Assembly (NCBI GenBank): GCA_905215055.1
Contig: CAJMOH010000006.1
Coordinates: 24,412-88,411 of the forward strand
DNA from: an uncultured bacterium
GTDB lineage: Bacteria > Bacillota > Clostridia > Oscillospirales > Acutalibacteraceae
Direction of reading: 5' to 3'
Length of the DNA stretch: 64,000 nt
The translations under genes were made by a program, and so were the position numbers. Positions 41,924-50,561 of this stretch are shown here, one piece after another. The notes beneath the pieces were generated by a model that was not told where the DNA came from, ran no database searches, and was given only the letters and a program-made list of their open reading frames with translations. Numbering within the stretch: the stretch's first letter is position 1; each line of letters starts with the position of its first letter.

Positions 41924-43585
41924 TCAGTTAGGGAAGAGAAGGCGCACCGTGGTGCCTTCTCCTTCGGTGCTTTGCAGGCTGACCTTGGCGTTGTGGAAGG
42001 CCGCTCCGTGCTTGACAATGGACAGCCCCAGACCGGTGCCGCCAATCTCCTTGGAGTGGCTCTTGTCCACCCGGTAAAAGCGCTCAAACACCCGGTCCAT
42101 GTCCGCCTGGGGAATGCCGATGCCTGTATCCGACACCATCAGGGAGGTACCCTCCGGCAGCTTTTCCACCGCCACAGTCACGCGGCCGTTGTGCTTGTTG
42201 TACTTCACCGCGTTGTCCACCAGGTTGTAAACCATCTCGTCCACAATGCTCTTCACACCGTTAATCATGGACTTGTCGCCAAAGGTGGTAATCACCACGC
42301 CGTTTTTCTTGGCGGCGGGCTTTAGGCGGTTGGCCACGTCCCTGGCAAGCTCGGACAGGTCAAACTCCTCCCGCTCCAGCTGGACATCTGCCTCGTCCAG
42401 CCGGGACAGGTTGAGAATGTCGTCCACCAGAGAGATCAGCCGCTGGGATTCCACATAGATGTTTCCGGCAAAGCGGGGAATGTCCTCCGGCTTGACAATG
42501 CCGTTTTGTATAATCTCCGCGAAGCCGGAGATGGAGGTCAGGGGTGTTTTCAGCTCGTGGGACACGTTGGCGGTAAATTCCCGCCGCAGGTTTTCCCGCT
42601 CTTCCCGCTCGGTGATGTCAAGAATCACCACCACAGCGCCCTCCACCTCGCCGTCCCGCAGGACCGGGTTGGCCATCACCTGGCAGCACCGGCCCCCCTG
42701 GCGGACCAGCTGCTCGCTTCGGGTGCCGGAAAGAGCGGCGTCCACCGCGCTGCGGAATCCAGCGCTGCGGTTTAAGGCCAAAGCGCTTTCATGGCTTTCC
42801 GCGGGGGCGGCGTCAGCGCCCAGAAGCCGCAGGGCGCTGGTGTTGTAGGAGAGAATGTCCGTGTTGCTGTCCAGCACCAGGAAGCCCTCGCTCATGTTTT
42901 CCGTGATGGAGGTGAACTCCTCCTGCTTTTCCTTTAAGGACCGCATCTGCTGGGCAATCACCTCGTTTTGGCGGTTGATCTTCCCCAGCAGGGGAGAAAG
43001 CTCGTCGTAGATCTCGTTGTCCGCCGGATGGTCCAAATCCAGCTGGTTGATGGGAGCCACAATCTTCTTTGTCAGGAAGTTGGAGAAAATCACCGTGATG
43101 ACGGCCACCAGCACCGCCACCCCGATAATCCAGGGCAAAACGTCCAGCACCGCGGCGAACACAGTGTCCGTCTGGGCGGCAATCCGCAGAATCTGCCCGT
43201 TCTGAAGCTTCACCGCGTAGTAAAAGGTCTGCTCCGAAAGGGTGTCGGACATGCGGGTGACCTCGCCGGCGCCAGAGACGGAGGCCTGCTGGATTTCCTG
43301 CCGGTTGGCATGGTTTTCCATGGTGGAGGAGTCCGCCTGGTTGTCAAAAAGCACCGTGCCGTCGGTGTCAATCAGTGTAATGCGGTTGGGGGTGGATTCT
43401 ACCGTTTCCAGGTACTCCTCCCCAGAAAGCTCCACGGCGCCCCGCAGAAACCGGGCCTCCTCCCGAACCTCGGTTTTCATCCGGCTGTCGGAGCTGACGT
43501 AATAGACAACAGTGACCAGCAGGGAAGAGAGGAGGATGGTCACCAGCGCCAGAAGGCACATGTTTTTAAAGATTTTCTTTCTCAC
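41924..43585 (-). CDS. phoR: Phosphate regulon sensor histidine kinase PhoR
   Basis: The 553-residue kinase has an N-terminal transmembrane helix, an extracytoplasmic sensor region (about 35-150), a second helix (about 152-172), a PAS domain (ENMSEGFLVLDSNTDILSYN), then HisKA with the phospho-acceptor in VSHELKTPLTS. The ATPase domain shows the N box DNAVKYN, G1 DTGIGIP and G2 GTGLGLSIVKH. It phosphorylates PhoB when phosphate is scarce. It follows phoB at the end of the pst-pho operon; the first ATG (MRKKIFK) is used. Confidence 0.93.
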   Translation of the reverse strand: MRKKIFKNMCLLALVTILLSSLLVTVVYYVSSDSRMKTEVREEARFLRGAVELSGEEYLETVESTPNRITLIDTDGTVLFDNQADSSTMENHANRQEIQQASVSGAGEVTRMSDTLSEQTFYYAVKLQNGQILRIAAQTDTVFAAVLDVLPWIIGVAVLVAVITVIFSNFLTKKIVAPINQLDLDHPADNEIYDELSPLLGKINRQNEVIAQQMRSLKEKQEEFTSITENMSEGFLVLDSNTDILSYNTSALRLLGADAAPAESHESALALNRSAGFRSAVDAALSGTRSEQLVRQGGRCCQVMANPVLRDGEVEGAVVVILDITEREERENLRREFTANVSHELKTPLTSISGFAEIIQNGIVKPEDIPRFAGNIYVESQRLISLVDDILNLSRLDEADVQLEREEFDLSELARDVANRLKPAAKKNGVVITTFGDKSMINGVKSIVDEMVYNLVDNAVKYNKHNGRVTVAVEKLPEGTSLMVSDTGIGIPQADMDRVFERFYRVDKSHSKEIGGTGLGLSIVKHGAAFHNAKVSLQSTEGEGTTVRLLFPN

Positions 43586-43615
43586 AGGTGGTCAATTCCT
43601 TTCTTGGCCTGGGGA

Positions 43616-44299
43616 TCAGTCCCGCCGGTCAATTTTATAGCCCACGCCCCGCACAGTCTCAATGAGAGAGCCGCACTCGCCCAGCTTTTGACGCAGGGTG
43701 CGCACATGAACGTCCACGGTGCGGGTTTCGCCGTCAAAGTCATAGCCCCAAATCCGGGCCAGAATCTTATCCCGGGTAAGAACCATGCCGTCGTTTTCCA
43801 GCAGAAAGCACAGCAGCTCAAATTCCTTCAGGGTCAGGGAAACCTCCTTGCCGTCCACTTTGACCAGGTGGCGGGAGGGAGACACATACAGCTTGCCCAG
43901 GATATATTCCCGTTCCTCCGGCTCCTGGGATCCGGTGCGGCGCAGCAGGGCCTTAATCCGGGCCATCAGCTCCATCATGCCAAAGGGCTTGGGAACATAG
44001 TCGTCAGCGCCGCTGTCCAGCCCCAGCACCTTGTCGTACTCGCTGTCCTTGGCGGTGAGCATCATCACCGGCAGCTTTTTTGTGGCCGGGTTGGCCCGCA
44101 GCTTTTTCAAAATGGAAAGGCCGTCCTCCTCGGGCAGCATAATGTCCAAAAGCACCAGACTGGGAACCTCCTTTTCCATGGCGGCCCAAAACTCGGCAGG
44201 CTTTCCAAAGCCCACCGCCTCAAAGCCGGTGGAATTCATGGTGTATACCACCAGCTCCCGGATGCTGTTGTCGTCCTCTAAAAAATAGATCATATTCAT
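43616..44299 (-). CDS. phoB: Phosphate regulon response regulator PhoB/PhoP
   Basis: The 227-residue regulator has a receiver domain (acidic pair in FLEDDNS, phospho-acceptor Asp in LVLLDIMLPEEDG, Thr in MLTAKD, Lys in VPKPFGMMEL) and an OmpR-type winged helix (EFELLCFLLENDGMVLTRDKIL, then TVDVHVRTLRQKLG). It should bind the TTTACA-rich Pho box before pstS. The start may be ATG 44299 or 44293; neither has a strong ribosome-binding site. An upstream 13-residue extension has no similarity to receivers. Confidence 0.92.
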   Translation of the reverse strand: MNMIYFLEDDNSIRELVVYTMNSTGFEAVGFGKPAEFWAAMEKEVPSLVLLDIMLPEEDGLSILKKLRANPATKKLPVMMLTAKDSEYDKVLGLDSGADDYVPKPFGMMELMARIKALLRRTGSQEPEEREYILGKLYVSPSRHLVKVDGKEVSLTLKEFELLCFLLENDGMVLTRDKILARIWGYDFDGETRTVDVHVRTLRQKLGECGSLIETVRGVGYKIDRRD

Positions 44300-44420
44300 T
44301 CCCGGTCCCAAACAGGGGGCCGGACCGTCCTTTCTCACAGGGATCTCAGAGCCGCGCGCAAGGGCCTTGCGCCGGTTTTGCGGGTTCCCCTCTCTGGGGG
44401 ATTTCCCGGTCCGGGCAGGC

Positions 44421-45068
44421 TCAGGCGCTTTCCTTTTTGCCGGTCAGGGAATACTGCACCCACTCGGCCACATTCACCGCGTGGTCGCCAATGCGCTCGA
44501 AATATTTGGCCACCATCAGCAGGTCGATGCAGAATTCGCCGCTTTCCCGGTTTTCTCCAATCAGGTGGATCAGTTCGGTTTTCACTTTGTTAAACAGGTC
44601 GTCCACCACGTTGTCATACTCCATCACCTGGTGGGCCAGAGGCAGGTCCTGCCGGACAAAGGAATCGATGGAGTCTGTCACCATCTTAATGGTGGCCTCG
44701 GCCATCTCCTTGATATGCACCTTGCTGAAGGTGATGTCCCCGTTTTGCAGATAGGGCAGCAGCTCCGCAATGTCCGAGGTCTGGTCGCCAATGCGCTCCA
44801 GGTCGGTAATCATTTTCAGGGCGGAGGAGATCTGCCGCAGGTCTCCGGCCACCGGCTGCTGCTGCAAAAGCAGCCGCATGCACAGGTTTTCAATCTCCCG
44901 TTCTTTCTGGTCAATCTCCAGCTCGATGGGCTTCACCTTTTTGGCCAGCTCCATGTCGTTCTCCAAAAGAGCCTTGGCCGCGGTGGAGATGGCGTCCTCG
45001 CAGAGAGCGCCGGTGGTAATCAGCGCCACATTGAGCTGTTCCAGCTGTTCATCGAATTTAGTTCTCAT
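44421..45068 (-). CDS. phoU: Phosphate transport system regulatory protein PhoU
   Basis: The 215-residue, all-helical protein is built of two PhoU three-helix repeats, each with the E/D-x3-D metal pattern: KMITDLERIGDQTSDIAE in the first, VAKYFERIGDHAVNVAEWV in the second. The N-terminus MRTKFDEQLEQL is typical. PhoU links Pst transporter occupancy to PhoR and dampens the Pho response. It lies 28 bases after pstB. Confidence 0.96.
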   Translation of the reverse strand: MRTKFDEQLEQLNVALITTGALCEDAISTAAKALLENDMELAKKVKPIELEIDQKEREIENLCMRLLLQQQPVAGDLRQISSALKMITDLERIGDQTSDIAELLPYLQNGDITFSKVHIKEMAEATIKMVTDSIDSFVRQDLPLAHQVMEYDNVVDDLFNKVKTELIHLIGENRESGEFCIDLLMVAKYFERIGDHAVNVAEWVQYSLTGKKESA

Positions 45069-45096
45069 GTCGTCCTAGTTCCTTTCCTTAAAGAAA

Positions 45097-45846
45097 TTAA
45101 CCAAAGCGGCCGGTGATGTAGTCTTCGGTGCGCTTATCCTTGGGCATGGAGAACACCTGCTCGGTGGGGCCAAACTCCACCAGCTCGCCCAGCAGGAAAA
45201 AGGCTGTCTTGTCAGAGATACGCGCGGCCTGCTGCATATTATGCGTCACAATAACGATAGTATAATCCGATTTCAGCTCCATTGCAAGGTCCTCAATCTT
45301 GGAGGTGGAGATGGGGTCCAGGGCGGAGGTGGGCTCGTCCATCAGCAGCACCTCCGGCTCCACGGCCAAGGCCCGGGCGATGCACAGCCGCTGCTGCTGG
45401 CCGCCGGAAAGTCCCAGGGCGCTTTTCTTCAGCCGGTCCTTCAGCTCGTCCCAGATGGCCGCGCCCCGCAGGGATTTCTCCACAATCTCGTCCAGCTTCA
45501 CCTTGGAGCGGATGCCGTGGGTGCGGGGGCCATAGGCGATGTTGTCGTACACGCTCATGGGGAAGGGATTGGGCTTCTGGAACACCATGCCCACCCGCTT
45601 GCGCAGCTGGTTGACGTCGATGTTGCCGTAAATGTCCTCTCCGTCCAGAAGAATCTCGCCGGTGATCTTGCAGCCCTCCACCAGATCGTTCATGCGGTTT
45701 AAGGACTTCAAAAGGGTGGATTTGCCGCAGCCAGAGGGACCGATAAAGGCGGTGACCTCGTTGGGAGCGATGTTCATGTTTACTGTTTTCAGGGCTTTGA
45801 AGTCGCCGTAGTAAAGGTCCAGGTTTTTAACCGTAATTTTATCCAT
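45097..45846 (-). CDS. pstB: Phosphate ABC transporter ATP-binding protein PstB
   Basis: The 249-residue ATPase shows LDLYYGDFKALK at the start, Walker A GPSGCGKST, the PstB-specific RMNDLVEGCKITGEILLDG, signature LSGGQQQRLCIARALA, Walker B LLMDEPTSALDP and the His switch TIVIVTHNM. It powers high-affinity phosphate uptake through PstA-PstC. An 85-base gap to pstA contains a GC-rich imperfect hairpin. Confidence 0.96.
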   Translation of the reverse strand: MDKITVKNLDLYYGDFKALKTVNMNIAPNEVTAFIGPSGCGKSTLLKSLNRMNDLVEGCKITGEILLDGEDIYGNIDVNQLRKRVGMVFQKPNPFPMSVYDNIAYGPRTHGIRSKVKLDEIVEKSLRGAAIWDELKDRLKKSALGLSGGQQQRLCIARALAVEPEVLLMDEPTSALDPISTSKIEDLAMELKSDYTIVIVTHNMQQAARISDKTAFFLLGELVEFGPTEQVFSMPKDKRTEDYITGRFG

Positions 45847-45931
45847 AAGAAGAAACCATCCAATCCTTTTAGTTCATCGCGGGGCGGCGCGCATATATAT
45901 GAAGGGGCCGCTCCCAGGTTTTCCCAAACTG

Positions 45932-46846
45932 TTACGCCTTGCTGAATTTTTTGGCCACAAAGGAGGACAACGCGTTGATGCCCACCACCAGAATCAGCAG
46001 GATGACCGCTGTGGCATAGGCGGCCTCGCGGGCCAGGCCCTCGTTTAACAGGTTGTACATGTGTACCGCCAGGGTCCGGCCGGAATCCATGGGATTGACG
46101 GCCACCTGGGCCACTGTGCCAGAGGTGAACATCAGGGCGGCAGTCTCGCCTACAATGCGGCCAATGCCCAAAATGACGCCGGACAGAATGCCCGGCATGG
46201 CGCTGGGCAGAATGATGCGGAACACGGTGCGCAGCTTTCCGGCGCCCAGGCCGAAGCTGCCTTCCCGGAAGGAATCCGGCACGCTCATCAGGGCCTCCTC
46301 TGTGGTACGCATAATCAGGGGCAGGATCATGATGGACATGGTCAACGCGCCGCCAATCATGGAATAGCTCCAGCCCAGGCTGACGCCGAAGAACAGGTAG
46401 CCAAACAGGCCGTACACAATGGAGGGAATGCCGGAAAGCGTCTCGGCGGTGATGCGCACCACGCCCACCAGCTTGTTGCCCCGCTTGGCGTATTCCACCA
46501 GGTAGATGGCGGAGAAGATACCCACAGGCACCGCCACAACCAGGGACATCACCGTCATAATCACCGTGTTAATCAGGGCGGGCAGCATAGAGGCGTTTTC
46601 ACTGGTGTACTCCAGAGAAAACAGGGCGGGCTTCAGGTTTGGCACGCCCATAATGACGATGTAAGCTACCAAAAACAGCAGCACCGCCACGGTGATGACA
46701 GCGGCCAGGGTGACAATCACCCGCAAAAACAGAGAGAAGGGAGACTTCTTGTACTGCTTGACTGCTTGCTGAAGGGTGGGCTTGTTTACAGCCACAATGT
46801 CCTGTGCGGATTTCGCTTGTTTCATATTTTCAGCCATATCGCTCAC
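45932..46846 (-). CDS. pstA: Phosphate ABC transporter permease PstA
   Basis: The 304-residue permease has six predicted helices and the BPD_transp_1 coupling loop EALMSVPDSFREGSFGLGAGKLRTVFRI, of which the EGSFGLGAGK part is the EAA-type motif, plus GIGRIVGETAALMFTSG. It forms the membrane channel with PstC. The start is GTG at 46846, overlapping the pstC stop (GTGA) and eight bases after AAGGAG. Confidence 0.94.
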   Translation of the reverse strand: MSDMAENMKQAKSAQDIVAVNKPTLQQAVKQYKKSPFSLFLRVIVTLAAVITVAVLLFLVAYIVIMGVPNLKPALFSLEYTSENASMLPALINTVIMTVMSLVVAVPVGIFSAIYLVEYAKRGNKLVGVVRITAETLSGIPSIVYGLFGYLFFGVSLGWSYSMIGGALTMSIMILPLIMRTTEEALMSVPDSFREGSFGLGAGKLRTVFRIILPSAMPGILSGVILGIGRIVGETAALMFTSGTVAQVAVNPMDSGRTLAVHMYNLLNEGLAREAAYATAVILLILVVGINALSSFVAKKFSKA

Positions 46847-47727
46847 GCTTTGCTCTCCTTTCTCTTGAGGATGGAAAACAGCAGGTTAATGATGAGAATA
46901 AACACGAACAGCACCACGCCGGTGGCGATGAGGGCCTCCCGGTGCAGGCCCTGGGCATAGCCCATTTCCATAACGATGTTGCCGGTGAGGGTGCGAACAC
47001 CCTCCAGCAGACTGTCGGGAATACGGGGCTGGTTGCCGGCAATCATAATCACAGCCATGGTCTCGCCAATGGCCCGGCCCACGCCCAGAATGATGCCCGC
47101 CATAATGCCGCTTTTGGCGGCGGGCACGGTGACAAAGAACACGCTGCGCTCGTGGCTGGCGCCCAAGGCCAGGGCGCCCTCGTAATAGCTGTCAGGCACA
47201 GCGCGGATGGAGCTTTCCGAAACGCTGATAATGGTGGGAAGGATCATAATGCCCAAAAGGATGGAGGCGGTCAGCATATTCTGGCCGCTGGGAGCACCGA
47301 ACAGGTCCTGTACCAGAGGCACAATCACCATCAGGCCAAAGAAGCCGTACACGATGGAGGGAATGCCCGCCAGCAGGTCCACCGCAGGCTTCAAAATCTT
47401 GTACAGGGGAGCGGGACAGAACTTCGCCATATAGATGGCGGCCAGCAGTCCCAGAGGCACGCCCACAATAATGGCTCCGGCGGTGACGTAAATGCTGCCG
47501 ATAATCATGGGGAAGATGCCGTAGTGGTCGGCGTTGGGCCGCCAGTCGGTACCCAGCAAAAACTCAAAGGGGCCGATTTTGGCGATGGCCGGCAGGCCGT
47601 TTGCGAACAGATAGATACAGATCAGCGCCACGGCCAGGATGGAGATGCAGGCGGCGATCAAAAAGACCACCTGCATCACTTTTTCGCGGAGCTGTCCGCC
47701 CCGGTGTTCTTTTGCTTTTCCATTCAT
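46843..47727 (-). CDS. pstC: Phosphate ABC transporter permease PstC
   Basis: The 294-residue permease carries GTDWRPNADHYGIFPMIIGS, highly typical of PstC, the loop AVPDSYYEGALALGASHERSV and GVGRAIGETMAVIMIAGN. It pairs with PstA. The gene follows pstS across a 78-base gap containing a terminator-like hairpin, so it may be expressed at a lower level than pstS. Confidence 0.95.
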   Translation of the reverse strand: MNGKAKEHRGGQLREKVMQVVFLIAACISILAVALICIYLFANGLPAIAKIGPFEFLLGTDWRPNADHYGIFPMIIGSIYVTAGAIIVGVPLGLLAAIYMAKFCPAPLYKILKPAVDLLAGIPSIVYGFFGLMVIVPLVQDLFGAPSGQNMLTASILLGIMILPTIISVSESSIRAVPDSYYEGALALGASHERSVFFVTVPAAKSGIMAGIILGVGRAIGETMAVIMIAGNQPRIPDSLLEGVRTLTGNIVMEMGYAQGLHREALIATGVVLFVFILIINLLFSILKRKESKA

Positions 47728-47751
47728 AAGTTATTCACTGCCCTCCTAAAG

Positions 47752-47782
47752 AAAAAGGGCTGTAACGCTTACAGCCCTTTTG
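47752..47782 (-). terminator. Intercistronic hairpin between pstS and pstC
   Basis: Minus strand: 12-bp stem AAAGGGCTGTAA / TTACAGCCCTTT (47769-47780 with 47754-47765), 3-base loop, then TTC-TTT. Probably a partial terminator or an mRNA stabiliser. Confidence 0.7.
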
Positions 47783-47805
47783 TGTGTTCCGTGACTGACG
47801 GAAAT

Positions 47806-48774
47806 TTAGCCCAGCTCGGACCAGTCGGTGATGTTGCCCAGGTAGATGTCCCGAACCTGCTCGGTGGTCAGGTCGGTGATGGGGGACTCATTGTTGACGA
47901 TGATGGCGATGCCGTCGGTGGCGATAACGGTGTTCACCAGGCCGGCGTCCAGCTCCTCCTGCTTCAGCTCACGAGAGGCCATGCCGATATCGCTCATGCC
48001 GTTGATGGCGTCGGTCATGCCGGTGGTGGAGTCAGAGGTCTGGAGTTCAATGGAAACATTGGGGTTCACGGTGTTGTAGCCCTCAATCAGCTTCTGCATC
48101 AGGGGAGAAACGGAGGAGGAGCCGGACACGGTGACAGAGCCGGAAGCGCCGTTGCTCTCAAAGGGCTCCACATCAGCCACGGGGATGTAGTCCTCAGCCA
48201 CAATGGCCTGGCCCTCTTCGCTCATGATGTAGTTCATGAAATCCTGAGCGGCCTCGTTGGTCAGCTCGCCCTTGGTGGCCACGTTGAAGGGACGGGACAC
48301 AGTGTAGGTGCCGTTTTCAATGTTCTCGGCGGTGGGCTCCACGCCGTCAATGTTCACGCCCTTCACGGTGTCGTCCAGAGAACCCAGGGAGATGTAACCA
48401 ATGGCGCCGGTGTTGCCGGCCACGGTCTGAATCACAACCTCGGTGGAGTTGGAAATGGTGGCGTCCACGGTGGTCATGTCGTTGTCTTCCTCGTCCACAA
48501 CGCCGATCAGCTCCACAAAGGCGCCGCGGGTACCGGAGCCGTCCTCACGGGAGACCACGGTGATGGGGCCGGAAGCGGAGGTACCCTCAGCGGAGGCTTC
48601 GCTGCTGGCTTCAGAGCTCTCTTCCGCGGCGGAAGAGGTGCTGCTCTCAGAAGCGCTGGACTCGGAGGCGGAGCTTTCAGAAGCGGAAGAAGAGGAGCCG
48701 CCGTTGCCGCCGCAGCCGGCCAGCATAGAGGCGCACAGGGTAAGCGCAAGAATTGTCGAAAGAACTTTTTTCAT
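47806..48774 (-). CDS. pstS: Phosphate-binding lipoprotein PstS, apparently circularly permuted
   Basis: The 322-residue protein has a lipoprotein signal (LAGC, Cys21) and a Ser/Ala/Glu-rich linker (about 27-68). The phosphate-loop segment SREDGSGTRGAF is at 74-86, near the N-terminus, while GSSSVSPLMQKL, normally the first strand-helix of PstS, starts at about 218 and is followed by STTGMTDAI and the DIGMASREL segment to the end. The half order is thus swapped relative to classical PstS. It captures phosphate outside the membrane for PstCAB. It is the first gene of the operon, under a Pho box. Confidence 0.9.
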   Translation of the reverse strand: MKKVLSTILALTLCASMLAGCGGNGGSSSSASESSASESSASESSTSSAAEESSEASSEASAEGTSASGPITVVSREDGSGTRGAFVELIGVVDEEDNDMTTVDATISNSTEVVIQTVAGNTGAIGYISLGSLDDTVKGVNIDGVEPTAENIENGTYTVSRPFNVATKGELTNEAAQDFMNYIMSEEGQAIVAEDYIPVADVEPFESNGASGSVTVSGSSSVSPLMQKLIEGYNTVNPNVSIELQTSDSTTGMTDAINGMSDIGMASRELKQEELDAGLVNTVIATDGIAIIVNNESPITDLTTEQVRDIYLGNITDWSELG

Positions 48775-48848
48775 AGTAATGACCTTCCTTTTGGTTTTGT
48801 TTGGTATGTCCTTTTCCTTACCTTACGGCATACATGATATACAGCAAA

Positions 48849-48895
48849 TGTAAAGTGCGAGAGGGGGTAAATGTAAAATCTAAGTAAAGTGTAAA
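48849..48895 (-). promoter_or_regulatory. Pho box upstream of pstS
   Basis: Five minus-strand TTTAC-type repeats: TTTACA at 48890-48895, TTTACT at 48883-48888, TTTACA at 48872-48877, TTTACC at 48866-48871 and TTTACA at 48849-48854. The second and third are 11 bases apart, the spacing of Firmicute PhoP sites. The adjacent TATATC/TATCAT could be the -10; no separate -35 is needed in Pho-activated promoters. Confidence 0.75.
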
Positions 48896-48930
48896 ATCCT
48901 CTACCAATCCGGCAGAAACCCGCGTTTTTA

Positions 48931-48959
48931 TTGACAAGAACTTAGTAAAAGAGTATGAT
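48931..48959 (+). promoter_or_regulatory. Sigma-A promoter for murE
   Basis: -35 TTGACA (48931-48936), 17-base spacer, -10 TATGAT (48954-48959), divergent from the Pho box. Confidence 0.75.
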
Positions 48960-49018
48960 AATTTCATGCTTTTACAGGGAAGGCGGCGGCGTCTTTCCCG
49001 GGAAAGGAAGTGCTTTTG

Positions 49019-50488
49019 ATGAAACTGGCCTGTTTGTTGGCCCCGCTGGGCATTGTTCAGGGCTTTGCAGACGTGGAAATATCCGATATTGTATACGATT
49101 CCCGAAGGGCAAAACCCGGCTGCGCCTTTGTGTGCATGCGGGGTTCCTCCTCAGACGGTCACAGGTACGCGGCGGGCGCCGTTCAGGCAGGCGCCGCGGT
49201 GGTGGTGGCGGAGGAGCCGGTAGAGGCCCCCGGCGCCCAGGTGATTCTGGTGCCGGACACCCGCAAGGCCCTGGCTCTGATGAGCGCGGCCTTTTTTGGG
49301 AACCCGGCGGAGGGGGACATCTCTGTCATCGGGGTGACAGGCACCAAGGGGAAAACCACCACTGCCTATATGATCCGCTCTATCCTGGAAGCCGCCGGAC
49401 ACAAAACCGGGGTCATCGGCACCATTGGGGTGCTGATTGGGGAGGAGCTGATCCAGACAGACAACACCACCCCCATGAGCTATGATATACAAATGTATTT
49501 GCGCCGCATGGCGGACGCTGGCTGCGACTATTGCGTGATGGAGGCCTCCTCCATTGGCCTGAAGGATCTGCGTGTCTATGGGTTCCCCTTTACAGTGGGA
49601 GTGTTCACCAACTTTTCCGAGGATCACATCGGCGGAGTGGAGCACAAAGATATGCAGGAGTATCTGGAGAGCAAGGCAAAGCTGTTCTCCCTGTGCGGGG
49701 TGGGTGTGCTCAATGCCGACGACCCCAGCGTGGAGGGAATCCTCCAGGGCCACACCTGCCAGGTGAAAACCTACGGCTTTGAAAAGCCGGCGGACCTGCG
49801 GGGGGCAAATTGCCGCCACCTGAACAGGCCCGGCTTTTTGGGCATTGCCTTCGACGTGTCCGGGGAGGAGAGCTTCACCGCCGAGGTGGATATTCCCGGC
49901 CGTTTCAACGCCTATAACGCCCTGGCGGCCATTGGCGCCTGCCACGAGCTGGGCATCCCCCAGACGGCCATGCGGCAGGGCCTTGCCACGGTGAAGGTCA
50001 AGGGCCGGGTAGAGCCGGTCCCTGTTCCCGGCAACTATACCTTATTATTGGATTACGCCCACAACGCCGTGAGCATGGAGAACATCCTCTCCACCCTGCG
50101 GGAATACCATCCCAAGCGGCTGATCTGCCTGTTTGGGGCGGGCGGCAACCGGCCCAAGGTGCGCCGCTATGAAATGGGGGAGGTCTGCGGCAATATGGCG
50201 GACCTGTCCGTGATTACCGCGGACAATTCCCGGTTTGAGGATGTACATGACATCATCGCCGACATCAAAACCGGCATGGCCAAAACCCAGGGCAGCTATA
50301 TCGAGATTCCCGACCGGCGCCAGGCCATCCGCTGGTGCCTGGAAAACGCCCAGGAGGGGGACATCATCGTGCTGGCTGGAAAGGGCCACGAGGATTACCA
50401 GGAGATCCAGGGCAAAAAATATCCCTTTGACGAGCGGGTGGTCATCCGGGAGCTTTTGGAGGAGCTGGGGAAAATCCCGCAAGGGTGA
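49019..50488 (+). CDS. murE: MurE-type UDP-MurNAc-tripeptide synthetase
   Basis: The 489-residue Mur ligase has the N-terminal UDP-binding domain (IVYDSRRAKPGCAFVCMRG), the central ATPase domain with GVTGTKGKTTTAYMI and NFSEDHI, and a C-terminal domain with LLDYAHNAVSMENIL. It adds the third residue to UDP-MurNAc-L-Ala-D-Glu. The amino-acid selectivity motif, DNPR in diaminopimelate enzymes, reads DNSR here (ITADNSRFEDV), so Dap use is likely but not certain. The ATG at 49019 follows GGAAAGGAAG. It precedes pepC and murF. Confidence 0.9.
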   Translation: MKLACLLAPLGIVQGFADVEISDIVYDSRRAKPGCAFVCMRGSSSDGHRYAAGAVQAGAAVVVAEEPVEAPGAQVILVPDTRKALALMSAAFFGNPAEGDISVIGVTGTKGKTTTAYMIRSILEAAGHKTGVIGTIGVLIGEELIQTDNTTPMSYDIQMYLRRMADAGCDYCVMEASSIGLKDLRVYGFPFTVGVFTNFSEDHIGGVEHKDMQEYLESKAKLFSLCGVGVLNADDPSVEGILQGHTCQVKTYGFEKPADLRGANCRHLNRPGFLGIAFDVSGEESFTAEVDIPGRFNAYNALAAIGACHELGIPQTAMRQGLATVKVKGRVEPVPVPGNYTLLLDYAHNAVSMENILSTLREYHPKRLICLFGAGGNRPKVRRYEMGEVCGNMADLSVITADNSRFEDVHDIIADIKTGMAKTQGSYIEIPDRRQAIRWCLENAQEGDIIVLAGKGHEDYQEIQGKKYPFDERVVIRELLEELGKIPQG

Positions 50489-50561
50489 GGCAGACAGGAG
50501 GCGTACTTCTTTAAAATAGTAGTAGGCAGCTTTTGTAAAAAAAGAAAGGAATGTGATCGCA

